A stretch of DNA of 25,250 bases from Kiloniellales bacterium (GCA_030067055.1 JASJAL010000073.1:1-25250), one strand, 5' to 3'. Positions 15,476-23,175 are shown, counted from the first letter of the stretch. Numbers and translations are program-made. The notes: generated by a model from the letters alone, not told the origin.

Positions 15476-16468
15476 CTAGATCTCCGCCTGCAGCAGCGCG
15501 ATGGCCGCGGCGGCGACGATGTCGTCGATGCTGGCGCCGCGCGAAAGGTCGCAGACCGGCCGGGCGAAGCCTTGCAGGATCGGGCCGATGGCCTGGGCAC
15601 CGGCCAGGTACTGGGTCAGCTTGTAGCCGATGTTGCCGGCGTCCAGGTCCGGAAAGACCAGGACGTTGGCCCGGCCGGCGACCGGACTGTCGCCGTCGAG
15701 CTTCTTGGCCGCGACCGCCGGCACCAGCGCGGTGTCGGCCTGGAACTCGCCGTCTATGGCGAGGTCCGGCGCCCGTTCCTGGGCCAGTGCGAGCGCCCGG
15801 GTGACCTTCTCGACGTGGGGGTGGCGGGCGCTGCCCCGGGACGAGAAGGACAGCAGCGCGACTCTCGGCGTCTCGCCCAGCAGGGCCTCGGCGCTGCGGG
15901 CCGAGGCCAGGGCGATGTCGGCCAGCTCCTCGGGGCTCGGGTCGGCGGTGACGGCGCAGTCGGCGAAGACCAGGGCGCGTTCCGGGCCGCCGGGTCCCTC
16001 GGGCAGGAACATCAGGAAGAAGCTGGACGGCGTCGAGAAGCCCGGGACCGGGCCGACGGTGATCATCCCGGCCTCGATCACCCGGCGGGTGGGATTGGCG
16101 GCGCCGGCGACCATGGCCGCGGCGTCGCCGGCCTTGACCATCATGCCGCCGAAGTAGAGCGGCTTGCGGACAAGGCGCGCGGCCATGGACTCGGTCATCC
16201 GCTCCCGCTCCGCGGCACAAAGCTTGGCATAGTCCGCGAGGACGGGATCGCTGGCCGGATCGCGAAGCTCGATGCCCGAAAGCTCGACGTCGAGTTCGGC
16301 CGCCGCCGCCTCGACGCTGTCCGGCGCGCCGAGGAGGACCGGCCGGGCGATGTCCTCGTCGGCCAGGCGCCGGGCCGCCTGCAGAACCCGTGGCTCCGTC
16401 CCCTCCGGTAGGACCACGGGCGCTGTCTTGGCCTTGGCCGCTTCCAGATAGGTTTCAAGCTTTAGCAT
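15476..16468 (-). CDS. pta: Phosphate acetyltransferase (Pta/EutD short form)
   Basis: The product is 330 aa, the length of the single-domain phosphotransacetylase. It opens [20 protein letters not shown] followed by [12 protein letters not shown], the usual start of the PTA_PTB fold. Family marks are [15 protein letters not shown] near residue 110, [20 protein letters not shown] (residues 136-155), [40 protein letters not shown] and the C-terminal [17 protein letters not shown]. It interconverts acetyl phosphate and acetyl-CoA. No acetate kinase is next to it. In taurine and related sulfonate degradation Pta follows sulfoacetaldehyde acetyltransferase, but no such gene is in the window. It is divergent from the citrate synthase gene and convergent with mttB. 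Confidence 0.94.
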   Translation of the reverse strand: MLKLETYLEAAKAKTAPVVLPEGTEPRVLQAARRLADEDIARPVLLGAPDSVEAAAAELDVELSGIELRDPASDPVLADYAKLCAAERERMTESMAARLVRKPLYFGGMMVKAGDAAAMVAGAANPTRRVIEAGMITVGPVPGFSTPSSFFLMFLPEGPGGPERALVFADCAVTADPSPEELADIALASARSAEALLGETPRVALLSFSSRGSARHPHVEKVTRALALAQERAPDLAIDGEFQADTALVPAVAAKKLDGDSPVAGRANVLVFPDLDAGNIGYKLTQYLAGAQAIGPILQGFARPVCDLSRGASIDDIVAAAAIALLQAEI

Positions 16469-16599
16469 GGGCTAGGATGTCCGCGAACCGCCGAGACTGT
16501 GGGCGCCTCTGGCACGTCAGGTCGTGAATGACTGGCACCTTAGGCAGCGGGCCGCTTGCTGTAAATCGAGGTGGGCAACGCAGAGCAGGGAGTCAGGGC

Positions 16600-17742
16600 A
16601 TGAGTGACGGCGACGCCGAAATCAGGATCCACCGCGGCCTCAAGGGCGTCTACTTCGAACGTTCTTCAGCCACTTTCATCGACGGCCGCGAAGGCGAGCT
16701 GCGCTATCGCGGCTACTCGATCCACGACCTCGCCGAGCACTCCAGCTTCGAGGAGACCGCCTACCTGCTGTTCCATGGCGAGCTGCCGACGGCGGCCGAG
16801 CTCGGTGCCTTCGATGCCGAGCTCAAGGCCGCCCGCGTCCTGCCCGAGCCGGTGATCGAGATCGTCCGCAGCCTGGCCGCAGCCCATCCCATGGACGTGC
16901 TGCGCACCGCGGTGTCGGCTCTGGCGGCCTTCGATCCCGAGGTCGCCGACAACGGCGCCGAGGCGACTCTGCGCAAAGGCCTGCGCCTGACCGCGCAGGT
17001 GCCGATGATCGTCGCCGCCCAGGAGCAGCTCCGCAACGGCCGGGAACCGGTGGCAGCCGACCCGGCGTTCGGCCACGCCGCCAACTTCCTCTACATGCTG
17101 ACCGGTAAAGCGCCCAGCGAGGACGCGGCCAAGCTGATGGACACCGACTTCGTGCTCCATGCCGAGCACGGCTCCAACGCCTCTTCCTTCACCGCCCGGG
17201 TCGTGGTCGGGACCGAGGCCAACCTCCACGCCGCCGTGACCGCGGCCATCGCCGCGCTCTCGGGTCCGGCCCACGGCGGCGCGGCCGAGGACGTCATGAA
17301 GATGGCCATGGAGATCGGCGACGCGTCGGCCGCGGCCGACTACGTCAAGGCCAAGCGCAAGGCCCGCGAGCCTGTCACCGGATTCGGCCACCGCGTCTAC
17401 CGCGCCGAGGATCCACGCGCCCGGCACATGCGCGACGGCGTGCAGCGCCTGTCCCAGGAGATGGGCGAGCCCAAGTGGTACGAGATCCTGCAGGCCGTGG
17501 TCGCCGCCATGCAGCCCTATGCCCGCCACGGTGTGAACGTAAACGTCGATTTCTATTCCGGCGTCATTTACTACCTGCACGGCATCCCGGCGGATCTCTT
17601 CGTGCCGATCTTCGCGGTCGGCCGGGTGCCGGGCTGGACCGTGCAGGCCCTAGAGCAGTTCGCCAACAACATCCTGATCCGCCCGCTGACCCTCTACGAC
17701 GGCCCGCAGCCCCGGAGCTACCCGCCGATCGAGGAGCGTTAG
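16600..17742 (+). CDS. Citrate synthase, short (archaeal/Gram-positive type) or 2-methylcitrate synthase-like
   Basis: The product is 380 aa; the start is ATG 16600 after AGGGAG, since an upstream ATG at 16528 adds 24 residues unlike the family. The short form lacks the N-terminal domain of the roughly 430-aa proteobacterial GltA. Active-site motifs are complete: HAEHGSNASSF (H190), SGPAHGG (H225), GFGHRVYR (H264) and NVDFYSG (D317). It condenses acetyl-CoA, or propionyl-CoA, with oxaloacetate. Its position divergent from pta (131 bp apart) suggests both handle acetyl units made by the nearby catabolic genes. It is probably a second citrate synthase beside a main gltA elsewhere, which is inference. 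Confidence 0.92.
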   Translation: MSDGDAEIRIHRGLKGVYFERSSATFIDGREGELRYRGYSIHDLAEHSSFEETAYLLFHGELPTAAELGAFDAELKAARVLPEPVIEIVRSLAAAHPMDVLRTAVSALAAFDPEVADNGAEATLRKGLRLTAQVPMIVAAQEQLRNGREPVAADPAFGHAANFLYMLTGKAPSEDAAKLMDTDFVLHAEHGSNASSFTARVVVGTEANLHAAVTAAIAALSGPAHGGAAEDVMKMAMEIGDASAAADYVKAKRKAREPVTGFGHRVYRAEDPRARHMRDGVQRLSQEMGEPKWYEILQAVVAAMQPYARHGVNVNVDFYSGVIYYLHGIPADLFVPIFAVGRVPGWTVQALEQFANNILIRPLTLYDGPQPRSYPPIEER

Positions 17743-17765
17743 GTTTCAGACGGAATTTCACCAAC

Positions 17766-17800
17766 GCTGTCATGCCCGGACTCGATCCGGCGATGACAGC
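17766..17800. repeat. REP-like palindrome between convergent genes (likely bidirectional terminator)
   Basis: GCTGTCAT (17766-17773) pairs with ATGACAGC (17793-17800); after a 2x2 internal mismatch, CCGGA (17776-17780) pairs with TCCGG (17786-17790) around the loop CTCGA. The pattern GTCATGCCCGGA-CTCGA-TCCGG closely resembles a GC-rich palindrome I recall as dispersed in many alphaproteobacterial genomes. Only one copy is in the window. It fills the 71-bp gap between the citrate synthase and glycosyltransferase stops. Confidence 0.7.
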
Positions 17801-17813
17801 GAAGGCTTGCACT

Positions 17814-19466
17814 CTACGCATTGGCCGAAGCGGCGGCTGCGAGCGATCGTAGCTCGGCGGCGAGTTTGCCCGAAACGGCGGTCCAGTCGTAGCGCGCCTC
17901 GGCAGCCCGGCGCAGTTCGTCCCGGTAGCGGCCGTCCAGGGCCAGCGCGGCCGTCGCCTTGTCGACGATGTCGCCGACGGTCAGCGCCTTGTCGACGCGC
18001 AGCTTCATCGCCTCGGTCGCCTCCGTCGGCAGGGCCCCGGTCAGGGACTCGATGGCGGCGGCGGTCCCTGCGAAGTCGGTGCCGAGCGGGAAGCAGCCCG
18101 AGGCCAGGGCTTCCAGGAAGACCAGCGGTCCGGCCTCGGCCACGATCGACGGGAAGATCCCGACGTCGCAGCAGGGCAGCAGGAACTTCAGCTCCCGGTG
18201 CGTCAGGTAGCCGGTGAAGACCACCCGCGCCGGGTCCAGGTGCCGTTCCGCGGCCTCGAAGTAGGCTTCCAGCTTTCCGCGGGCCTCCAGGGCCTCGAAG
18301 AAGAGCCGAATCTCCGCGAAGGGCACAGCTTCGCCGCCCTCCAGCGCCGCGCCCCAGTGCACGATGTTCCCGGCGAGCCGGCGCTGGCCCTGCGACAGGG
18401 CCCAGACCAGGGCTTCCAGGACCTCCCGCAGCGGCCCGTGCCCGACCAGGATCAGGCGGGCCCTGGGTCGGGCCTCCAGGATTCGCGGCAGCGCGGCGAC
18501 GATGTTCTGAGGGCCCTTGCTGGCGATCAGCCGGCCGATGAAGAGCAAGAGATCGTCGTTCTGCCAGTGCAGGGCCGCGAGTTTCTTCGCGGCATCGCCG
18601 TCGGGGCGCTTCGGGTCGTAGTTCCGCGCCGCCTCCATGGCCGCCAGCAGCGCCTTCCGGCTCATGCCATCCCGCAGCGCGCCCTGCAACCGCGCCGTCG
18701 CCTCCGGTGCCCGTCCGCGCGGCAAGGGTCGAAGCGCCTCGGCGAGTTGCGTGATCTGCTTCCGCCGACCGGGCCGGGCGCCCGGCAGGAAGGCGCGGGT
18801 GTCGACTCCGAGCGGCAGGTCCTCGGTCTTGGCGTCCAGCCCCGGCAGATCCGGGAAGGTCTCGATCACCCGCCGCCGCATCTCCGGGCCGTGGACGAAG
18901 ATCCGCCCGGCCCGGGCGAAGGCTGACTCGGCCAGCGCGTGGAAGCGCGGGTCCAGCTTGACCGCGTATTCGATCGCGCTGCCGTGCGGCATGATGGTGA
19001 AGGGCAGGCCGTGCTCGGCGCAGGCCCGCTCGGCCACGACCGACATGAGAACAGCGTGGTTGGCGTGCACGGCGCCGATCGGGTGGTCGCGCAGCAGCCG
19101 GCGCAGCATCGTGAGGTTGCGCTCGAGATAGTCCTCGATCTCCGGGTCCGGCAGGTCGACCATCGGCACCGCCCGGGCGAACTCCTCATATAGGTCCGGC
19201 ACGTAGACCGGCAGGGTGTCGCCCAGGCGCGGCTTGTGCAGGACGCAGGCCGCCGGGTAGGGCACCGCGCGCTCGAAGAGCGTTGTCGCGGTCCCGTCGG
19301 CCTCGTGGACGTAGGCGGCAGCGATGAAGTCGTAGATCTCCGGATGGTTCTCCTGGCAGACCAGCAGCACCGGCACGCCCTGACGGCAGAGCGCCTGCAC
19401 GATCGCCCGGGTCCAGAGGTTGCTGCCGGAGCCTTCCAGCAGATAGCCGTGCAGGATGCAGATCAT
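17814..19466 (-). CDS. GT-B fold glycosyltransferase (GT4-like), about 550 aa
   Basis: ATG 19466 is chosen because MICILHGYLLEGSGSNLWTR is the standard GT-B opening with the Gly-rich loop; the frame extends upstream to 19547 with non-family sequence. The N-terminal acceptor domain spans roughly residues 1-220 (HANHAVLMSVVAE, IMPHGSAIEYAV) and the C-terminal donor domain starts near 305 (DLLLFIGRLIASKGPQ, with R312 and K317 for the sugar nucleotide's phosphates). AEAGPLVFLEALASG gives the EX7E pair E444-E452. Two charged helical inserts, residues 230-300 and 372-412, make it longer than the usual 370-420 aa. It is alone, with no other polysaccharide genes around it. It likely acts at the cytoplasmic face of the membrane on a surface glycan or lipid; the sugar is unknown. 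Confidence 0.88.
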   Translation of the reverse strand: MICILHGYLLEGSGSNLWTRAIVQALCRQGVPVLLVCQENHPEIYDFIAAAYVHEADGTATTLFERAVPYPAACVLHKPRLGDTLPVYVPDLYEEFARAVPMVDLPDPEIEDYLERNLTMLRRLLRDHPIGAVHANHAVLMSVVAERACAEHGLPFTIMPHGSAIEYAVKLDPRFHALAESAFARAGRIFVHGPEMRRRVIETFPDLPGLDAKTEDLPLGVDTRAFLPGARPGRRKQITQLAEALRPLPRGRAPEATARLQGALRDGMSRKALLAAMEAARNYDPKRPDGDAAKKLAALHWQNDDLLLFIGRLIASKGPQNIVAALPRILEARPRARLILVGHGPLREVLEALVWALSQGQRRLAGNIVHWGAALEGGEAVPFAEIRLFFEALEARGKLEAYFEAAERHLDPARVVFTGYLTHRELKFLLPCCDVGIFPSIVAEAGPLVFLEALASGCFPLGTDFAGTAAAIESLTGALPTEATEAMKLRVDKALTVGDIVDKATAALALDGRYRDELRRAAEARYDWTAVSGKLAAELRSLAAAASANA

Positions 19467-19588
19467 GCCTGTGCGAGTCCCCGGGGGTTCCGGCCTGGGC
19501 GAATGGGCATGCCAATCCATCACAGGCCGGGGCGCGAAACAAACCATCCTTGCTTTCGGCCTTCGATCTGCAAGCCGGCGCAGAAAGC

Positions 19589-19623
19589 CGGGGCGCCTTC
19601 CGTCGCGGGTGGAGGGCGCCCCG
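19589..19623 (-). terminator. Candidate terminator after the secreted-protein gene
   Basis: Perfect 9-bp arms CGGGGCGCC (19589-19597) and GGCGCCCCG (19615-19623) with a 17-base loop begin 30 bp past the stop of the gene at 19653. On the minus strand the stem is followed by GCTTTCT, a weak T-rich tail. Confidence 0.55.
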
Positions 19624-19652
19624 AAGGGGTGCGGCGGGGATTTCTCGACGCT

Positions 19653-20513
19653 TTATCCGACGACGACGAAGCAGCTTTCGACCGCGGTCTGGTTGAAGCT
19701 CTCCTCCCGTGCCAGGACCTCGTACTTGAAGGTATCGGCCTGGTCGAGGAACTCCGCCGGAATCGTCAGTGATCGTTCTCCGGGCGGCAGGATGGTGCTG
19801 AACACCGAAGTGAACTCCTCGCCGTCCAGGTCCAAGTCCACCTCGACTACCACCTCGTAGTTGTTGATGGTCAGCGGGACCGAGACTTTGCCGAGCTCGG
19901 GGTGCGAAAGGGTGACTGCCGGCCAGGCGATCGTCACGGGCAACGTGACCTCGGTCGGGGCGAAGTCCGGCTCCTCGTCGTCACAGAACTCCGACAGCGG
20001 CTTGCCGTTGACGGTGGGTTCGGGCGGGGCCGGCATAGTGTGGGTGACTTCGGTCTCGCTCTCCAGCTCTTGCCCGTCCTGGGCGCGGCCTTCGACCTCG
20101 TAGGTGCCCTCGGGGAAGCGCGCGAAGAAATCCGTGGGATCGAGCTCGTCGAAGGTCGGCTCGGCGCTTTCGAAGAAGAGCTCGGTCACGGCCTGCCTAC
20201 GCAGCCGACCCATCGTCCAGATCGCCATGAGGTTCCGATCCCTCGGGTCCTCGATGATGATCCGGGTCCAGGGCCCGCCGTCGATCATGCCGTGGATGCC
20301 GAGATCCCCGTCCGTGTTGTTGAGTTCGAAAAAGATCTCGGCCACATCGAAGGGAATTTCCTCGTCGTCCCAGGCGGCTCCGGCGCTTTGCGGCAGGGCG
20401 CCGAGCGCCAGGGTCAACGCGAAGAAGGCTGCAGGAACCCGAAAATGGGGAACGGCCGAAGGGCGGCTCGCTTGCGTTCGCGACCGCGATGCTTCTGAAC
20501 GGTATCGAAACAT
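19653..20513 (-). CDS. Secreted acidic protein with an FN3-like beta domain, unknown function
   Basis: The product is 286 aa. ATG 20513 is chosen because GGAAAGGAGA precedes it and it opens a long Sec signal peptide: basic residues 1-27, hydrophobic VPAAFFALTLALGAL, cleavage near SAGA-A (46-47). A further 48 codons upstream are open but run through the operator region. The mature part is acidic. Residues from about 200 to the end look like a fibronectin-type-III-like sandwich: TLPVTIAWPAVTLS, TINNYEVVVEVDLD, then LTIPAEFLDQADTFKYEVLA and a final SCFVVVG. Two cysteines (in SEFCDDE and ESCFVV) could pair. I do not recognise an enzyme motif. It lies downstream of the LuxR-type gene on the same strand, with two copies of a shared palindrome upstream. 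Confidence 0.82.
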   Translation of the reverse strand: MFRYRSEASRSRTQASRPSAVPHFRVPAAFFALTLALGALPQSAGAAWDDEEIPFDVAEIFFELNNTDGDLGIHGMIDGGPWTRIIIEDPRDRNLMAIWTMGRLRRQAVTELFFESAEPTFDELDPTDFFARFPEGTYEVEGRAQDGQELESETEVTHTMPAPPEPTVNGKPLSEFCDDEEPDFAPTEVTLPVTIAWPAVTLSHPELGKVSVPLTINNYEVVVEVDLDLDGEEFTSVFSTILPPGERSLTIPAEFLDQADTFKYEVLAREESFNQTAVESCFVVVG

Positions 20514-20583
20514 TGGCCTGTCTCCTTTCCGTTTGGATGCCAATGGATGGAGACAGCGTCCGGCCGGTTCGAGATCCCGTAAA

Positions 20584-20599
20584 TCCGACGTCCGTCGGA
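20584..20599. promoter_or_regulatory. 16-bp palindrome box, copy 1 (TCCGACG-TC-CGTCGGA)
   Basis: Perfect 7-bp arms around two central bases, 71 bp upstream of the secreted-protein ATG. It matches the consensus TCCKACR-NN-YGTMGGA shared by the three boxes in this part of the window. Confidence 0.6.
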
Positions 20600-20609
20600 A
20601 AGGCGTCTC

Positions 20610-20625
20610 TCCTACATTTGTCGGA
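20610..20625. promoter_or_regulatory. 16-bp palindrome box, copy 2 (TCCTACA-TT-TGTCGGA)
   Basis: Six of seven arm positions are complementary. It lies 26 bp from copy 1, centre to centre, so the two could hold two dimers upstream of the secreted-protein promoter. Copy 3 at 21381 is the exact reverse complement of this box apart from the two central bases. Confidence 0.6.
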
Positions 20626-20653
20626 AGGATCGCGGACCGCCTTGCGCGAGGGA

Positions 20654-21268
20654 TCAATCTGAAGCTGGAGGCGGGCTTTGCTCCCGCAGAAGGCTGTCGC
20701 TCTTGGCTCCCGAGGAGGCCGCGTCCAGGCCGGCCGGACCGTCGTCCAGGGTAAAGAGATCCTCGAGGAAGTAGGCGCAGAAGGCGGTCTTGCCGGGCAG
20801 CTTAGCCTTGCGATAGATCGACTGCGCTTGCTGCCGCACCGTCGGCTCGGTGGTGGCGCGCAGCACGGCGATCTCCTTGTGGCTCAAGCCCTTGAGGATC
20901 AGCAGGCCGATCTCGCGCTCGGCGGCGGTCATGCCCCAGTCCTGGAATTGGATATCCATGCCCGACTTCAGGCCGGCCAGATGGCTCCGCACCTTGTTCC
21001 GCCAGGCGTTGCCTTCCGCGCGGGCGAACTCCAGGTCCCGGATCAGGGCCAGCTTTTCCTCGTGCTGACTGTCGATGCGCAGGGCGAGCAGGGCGACGCC
21101 CACGGCCGCGCCGATGGTCAGAAGGATGCCCAGGCCGTCGATGGCCACGTCGAGCGGCGAGAACTCGTCGCTTTCGGTCAGGATCTCGAGCGCCAGCAGC
21201 AGCAGAAAGCAGGCCGCACCGAGCCCGCCGAGCAGCAGCCGCTTCTGTATTTCGCCGAGTCTTTCCAT
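20654..21268 (-). CDS. Membrane-anchored LuxR/GerE-type transcriptional regulator
   Basis: The product is 204 aa. Two hydrophobic helices (about residues 11-28 and 42-62: LLLGGLGAACFLLLLALEIL and IDGLGILLTIGAAVGVALLA) are followed by a charged helix (residues 65-100) and a GerE helix-turn-helix: WGMTAAEREIGLLILKGLSH, KEIAVLRATTEPTVRQQAQS and IYRKAKLPGKTAFCAYFLED. There is no receiver or autoinducer domain. The GMTAAEREI...GLSHKEIA...YRKAKL...FLEDL pattern is, from memory, a common alphaproteobacterial family of one-component membrane regulators. It is followed 140 bp later by the secreted-protein gene and is divergent from the VOC gene, with the shared palindrome in both control regions. A Pro/Ser-rich tail follows the DNA-binding domain. 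Confidence 0.88.
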   Translation of the reverse strand: MERLGEIQKRLLLGGLGAACFLLLLALEILTESDEFSPLDVAIDGLGILLTIGAAVGVALLALRIDSQHEEKLALIRDLEFARAEGNAWRNKVRSHLAGLKSGMDIQFQDWGMTAAEREIGLLILKGLSHKEIAVLRATTEPTVRQQAQSIYRKAKLPGKTAFCAYFLEDLFTLDDGPAGLDAASSGAKSDSLLREQSPPPASD

Positions 21269-21380
21269 CTTCTTTGGGTCGCCACCCCCGCAGGCACCAG
21301 GAAGCCGCCTCCGGAGAGCGCGCCTCGGTGCCCTCTCGGAGGGATTGTCTCATGATGAAGTATCTTGGCCCAAGGCGATA

Positions 21381-21396
21381 TCCGACATTTGTAGGA
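21381..21396. promoter_or_regulatory. 16-bp palindrome box, copy 3 (TCCGACA-TT-TGTAGGA)
   Basis: It sits in the 239-bp divergent region between the LuxR-type gene and the VOC gene, 113 bp from the regulator start and 112 bp from the VOC start, almost exactly midway. It could serve either gene or both. Confidence 0.6.
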
Positions 21397-21507
21397 CGGA
21401 AGGCTAGTTCCAGGGGCCGTTCGCCGGCGGTCCGGACGGACGCGAAATCGGTTGATCGGCCCGCCGCTGCGGCGCGAGACTGTGGGGGCCATCGAGGAGT
21501 GCGATCC

Positions 21508-21993
21508 ATGATCAAAGGCCTGCATCACAACGCCTATCGCTGCCGCGATTCCGAGGAGACCAGGAAGTTCTACGAGGACTTTCTCGGCCTGCCCCTGGCC
21601 GACGCCTTCGAGATCAAGGTCACCAAGACCGGACGCGAGACCAGCGTCCTGCACAGCTTCTATCGCCTGGGCGATGGCTCCTTCCTGGCCTTCTTCGAGG
21701 CGCCGGCGCAGCCCTTCGAGTTCAAGGACCAGCACGACTTCGACCTGCACATCGCGCTGGAGACCGACCGTGCAACCCAGGAAGCCCTCTTCGCCAAGGG
21801 CAAAGCCGCGGGCATAGAGACCCGGGGGGTCGCCGACCACGGCTTTATTCACTCGATCTACTTCCGCGATCCCAACGGCTACGTGATCGAGCTCTCGGTC
21901 CCGACCGAGACCGCCGCCGACTACGCCGCCCGGGCCGAATCGGCCGCCCACGCCGCCCTGGCCCAGTGGCAGGAAACCAAGCCGCAGGGCTGA
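21508..21993 (+). CDS. VOC-family (glyoxalase/dioxygenase fold) protein
   Basis: The product is 161 aa. ATG 21508 has GAGGAG 8 bp upstream; an in-frame upstream ATG at 21274 would add 78 residues of non-coding character across the operator. The opening MIKGLHHNAYRCRDSEETRK, then FYEDFLGLPLADAF, is the first beta-alpha-beta module of the vicinal oxygen chelate fold. Candidate metal ligands are H6 or H7, H81 (FDLHIALE) and E128 (DPNGYVIELS). The fold covers lactoylglutathione lyases, extradiol dioxygenases and resistance proteins, so the reaction is not known. It is alone on its strand, sharing its control region with the LuxR-type gene. Confidence 0.88.
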   Translation: MIKGLHHNAYRCRDSEETRKFYEDFLGLPLADAFEIKVTKTGRETSVLHSFYRLGDGSFLAFFEAPAQPFEFKDQHDFDLHIALETDRATQEALFAKGKAAGIETRGVADHGFIHSIYFRDPNGYVIELSVPTETAADYAARAESAAHAALAQWQETKPQG

Positions 21994-22021
21994 ACGCAGT
22001 CCGCCTCTGGCGTCTAGATCC

Positions 22022-22060
22022 CTACCAGTCGTAGCCGCGATAGAGGCAAAGCTCGGTCAT
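22022..22060 (-). CDS. Possible 12-codon peptide ORF MTELCLYRGYDW
   Basis: ATG 22060 overlaps the stop of a preceding 33-codon frame as TAATG, and AGGGA lies 6 bp upstream. It ends in Trp-TAG. The composition (aromatic residues and one Cys) is not what random GC-rich sequence usually gives, but an ORF this short can arise by chance. Call it a candidate only. Confidence 0.25.
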   Translation of the reverse strand: MTELCLYRGYDW

Positions 22061-22161
22061 TAACTATCCCTGTTCCGTAAGCGATGCAGGTATTCGTTCC
22101 TATTTTCTCCTGCCAGAACCCAGCCGGCCAGCTCCTGCGCAACCAGCCGTGCACGTGACAT
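22060..22161 (-). CDS. Possible 33-aa small ORF upstream of and coupled to the 12-codon ORF
   Basis: The frame reads MSRARLVAQELAGWVLAGEN followed by a basic tail ending in HRLRNRDS. The hydrophobic-helix-then-basic-tail layout is protein-like, and the frame is open another 17 codons upstream into AT-rich DNA without an ATG. No convincing ribosome site precedes ATG 22161. It may be a small protein or the remnant of a larger gene. Confidence 0.25.
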   Translation of the reverse strand: MSRARLVAQELAGWVLAGENRNEYLHRLRNRDS

Positions 22162-22180
22162 TATTTCAAGTAGAGTGAGA

Positions 22181-22196
22181 TTGGCAGAAATATAAT
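22181..22196 (+). promoter_or_regulatory. Promoter-like hexamers upstream of the histidine kinase
   Basis: TATAAT (22191-22196) is a perfect -10 hexamer, but no good -35 element lies 16-18 bp before it. TTGGCA (22181-22186) is a good -35 match and could pair with the ATTTAT region near 22204. The kinase start is about 75 bp downstream. The exact arrangement is uncertain. Confidence 0.3.
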
Positions 22197-22272
22197 CTAT
22201 CCGATTTATGTATTATTTAGGAGTTATCCGTAGAGTGCCGATAATCACATCAGCAACTTTACTTTCAATCAG

Positions 22273-23175
22273 ATGCCACAGCCTCGAACTTCAAGGACCA
22301 AGCAGATCTCTGCGGGCCAGGCCTTTGCTGAGCAGCTCGGGTCTTTGGGCGGCCAGCGCCGCAAGGAACGGGCGCTCCAGGCCGCCAAGCGACAGGCCGA
22401 GAGCCTCGCGGAGACGGCGGAAGCGGCCATGCTGCGCGCCGAGGCCGCCAACACGGCCAAGACCCACTTCCTGGCCAGCATGAGTCACGAGCTGCGCACG
22501 CCGCTGAACGCGATCATCGGCTTTTCCGACGCGATGCGCGGCGGGGCGGCCTCGGGTGCGGCGGCCGGCGTCGCGGTAAAGGATACCAGCGAGTACGCCG
22601 ATCACATTCATGAGGCGGGCATGCATCTGCTGGCGATCGTGGACGACATCCTCGATACCGCCAAGCTCGAATCCGGCAAGATCACGCTGCGCGAGGATCC
22701 GGTCGACACCATGGCCCTCTTGGCGTCTTGCCAGAACGTCATCGCTGGCCTCGCCGAAGCGCGCGGTGTCGCACTGGAGTTCCGCGGCGACCCGAAGTTG
22801 CCCGGCCTCTGGGGCGACGAGCAACGGCTGCGTCAGGTCCTGATCAATCTTCTTTCCAATGCCGTGAAGTTCACGCAAAAAGGCGGCCGCGTCATCCTTC
22901 AGGCTCAGATGCTGGAGGACGGTTCGATGGCCTTCTTGGTCGCCGATACCGGCGTGGGCATGCGCGAAGAGGACCTGCCCAGGGCGCTGGCGCCGTTCCA
23001 GCAGATCGAACCGGATGCCACCAAACGCCGCGAGGGGACCGGCCTCGGACTGCCCCTCGCCAAGGCCTTTACGGAGCTGCATAGCGGCACGCTCGAGATC
23101 AAGAGCTCCCCCGGAGCCGGAACCCGCGTGATGGTTCGTCTACCGGTCAGCCGTGTCAGGAGGAAGCAGGCATGA
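22273..23175 (+). CDS. Soluble sensor histidine kinase without a sensor domain
   Basis: The product is 300 aa with no membrane segment. Residues 25-65 form an Ala/Glu-rich coiled coil of the kind that usually links a PAS domain to the kinase core. Then come the H-box FLASMSHELRTPLNAIIGF (phosphoacceptor H72), the N-box NLLSNAVKFT (N196), the G1 box DTGVGM (225-230) and the G2 box GTGLGL (255-260). All catalytic boxes are intact, but a PAS, GAF or periplasmic domain is absent and no response regulator is visible. ATG 22273 is the first ATG of the frame after an upstream stop, with no clear ribosome site. Its stop overlaps the next gene as ATGA. It may sense through partner proteins, possibly the ATPase encoded next. 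Confidence 0.88.
   Translation: MPQPRTSRTKQISAGQAFAEQLGSLGGQRRKERALQAAKRQAESLAETAEAAMLRAEAANTAKTHFLASMSHELRTPLNAIIGFSDAMRGGAASGAAAGVAVKDTSEYADHIHEAGMHLLAIVDDILDTAKLESGKITLREDPVDTMALLASCQNVIAGLAEARGVALEFRGDPKLPGLWGDEQRLRQVLINLLSNAVKFTQKGGRVILQAQMLEDGSMAFLVADTGVGMREEDLPRALAPFQQIEPDATKRREGTGLGLPLAKAFTELHSGTLEIKSSPGAGTRVMVRLPVSRVRRKQA

Larger units (their letters stand above)
21994..22272. other. Intergenic region with an AT-rich stretch (about 22155-22272)
   Basis: This 279-bp gap separates the VOC gene from the kinase-ATPase pair. Its right half is clearly AT-rich in an otherwise GC-rich window. It contains TATAAT at 22191 and two small minus-strand frames. No tRNA-like or terminator-like fold was found. 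Confidence 0.7.

Noticed and set aside
22208..22483. Alternative plus-strand frame starting MYYLGVIRR, ahead of and overlapping the kinase start
   Set aside because: After 22273 it is out of frame with the kinase and turns into Arg/Ser/Pro-rich shadow sequence, so it is not a credible gene or N-terminal extension.
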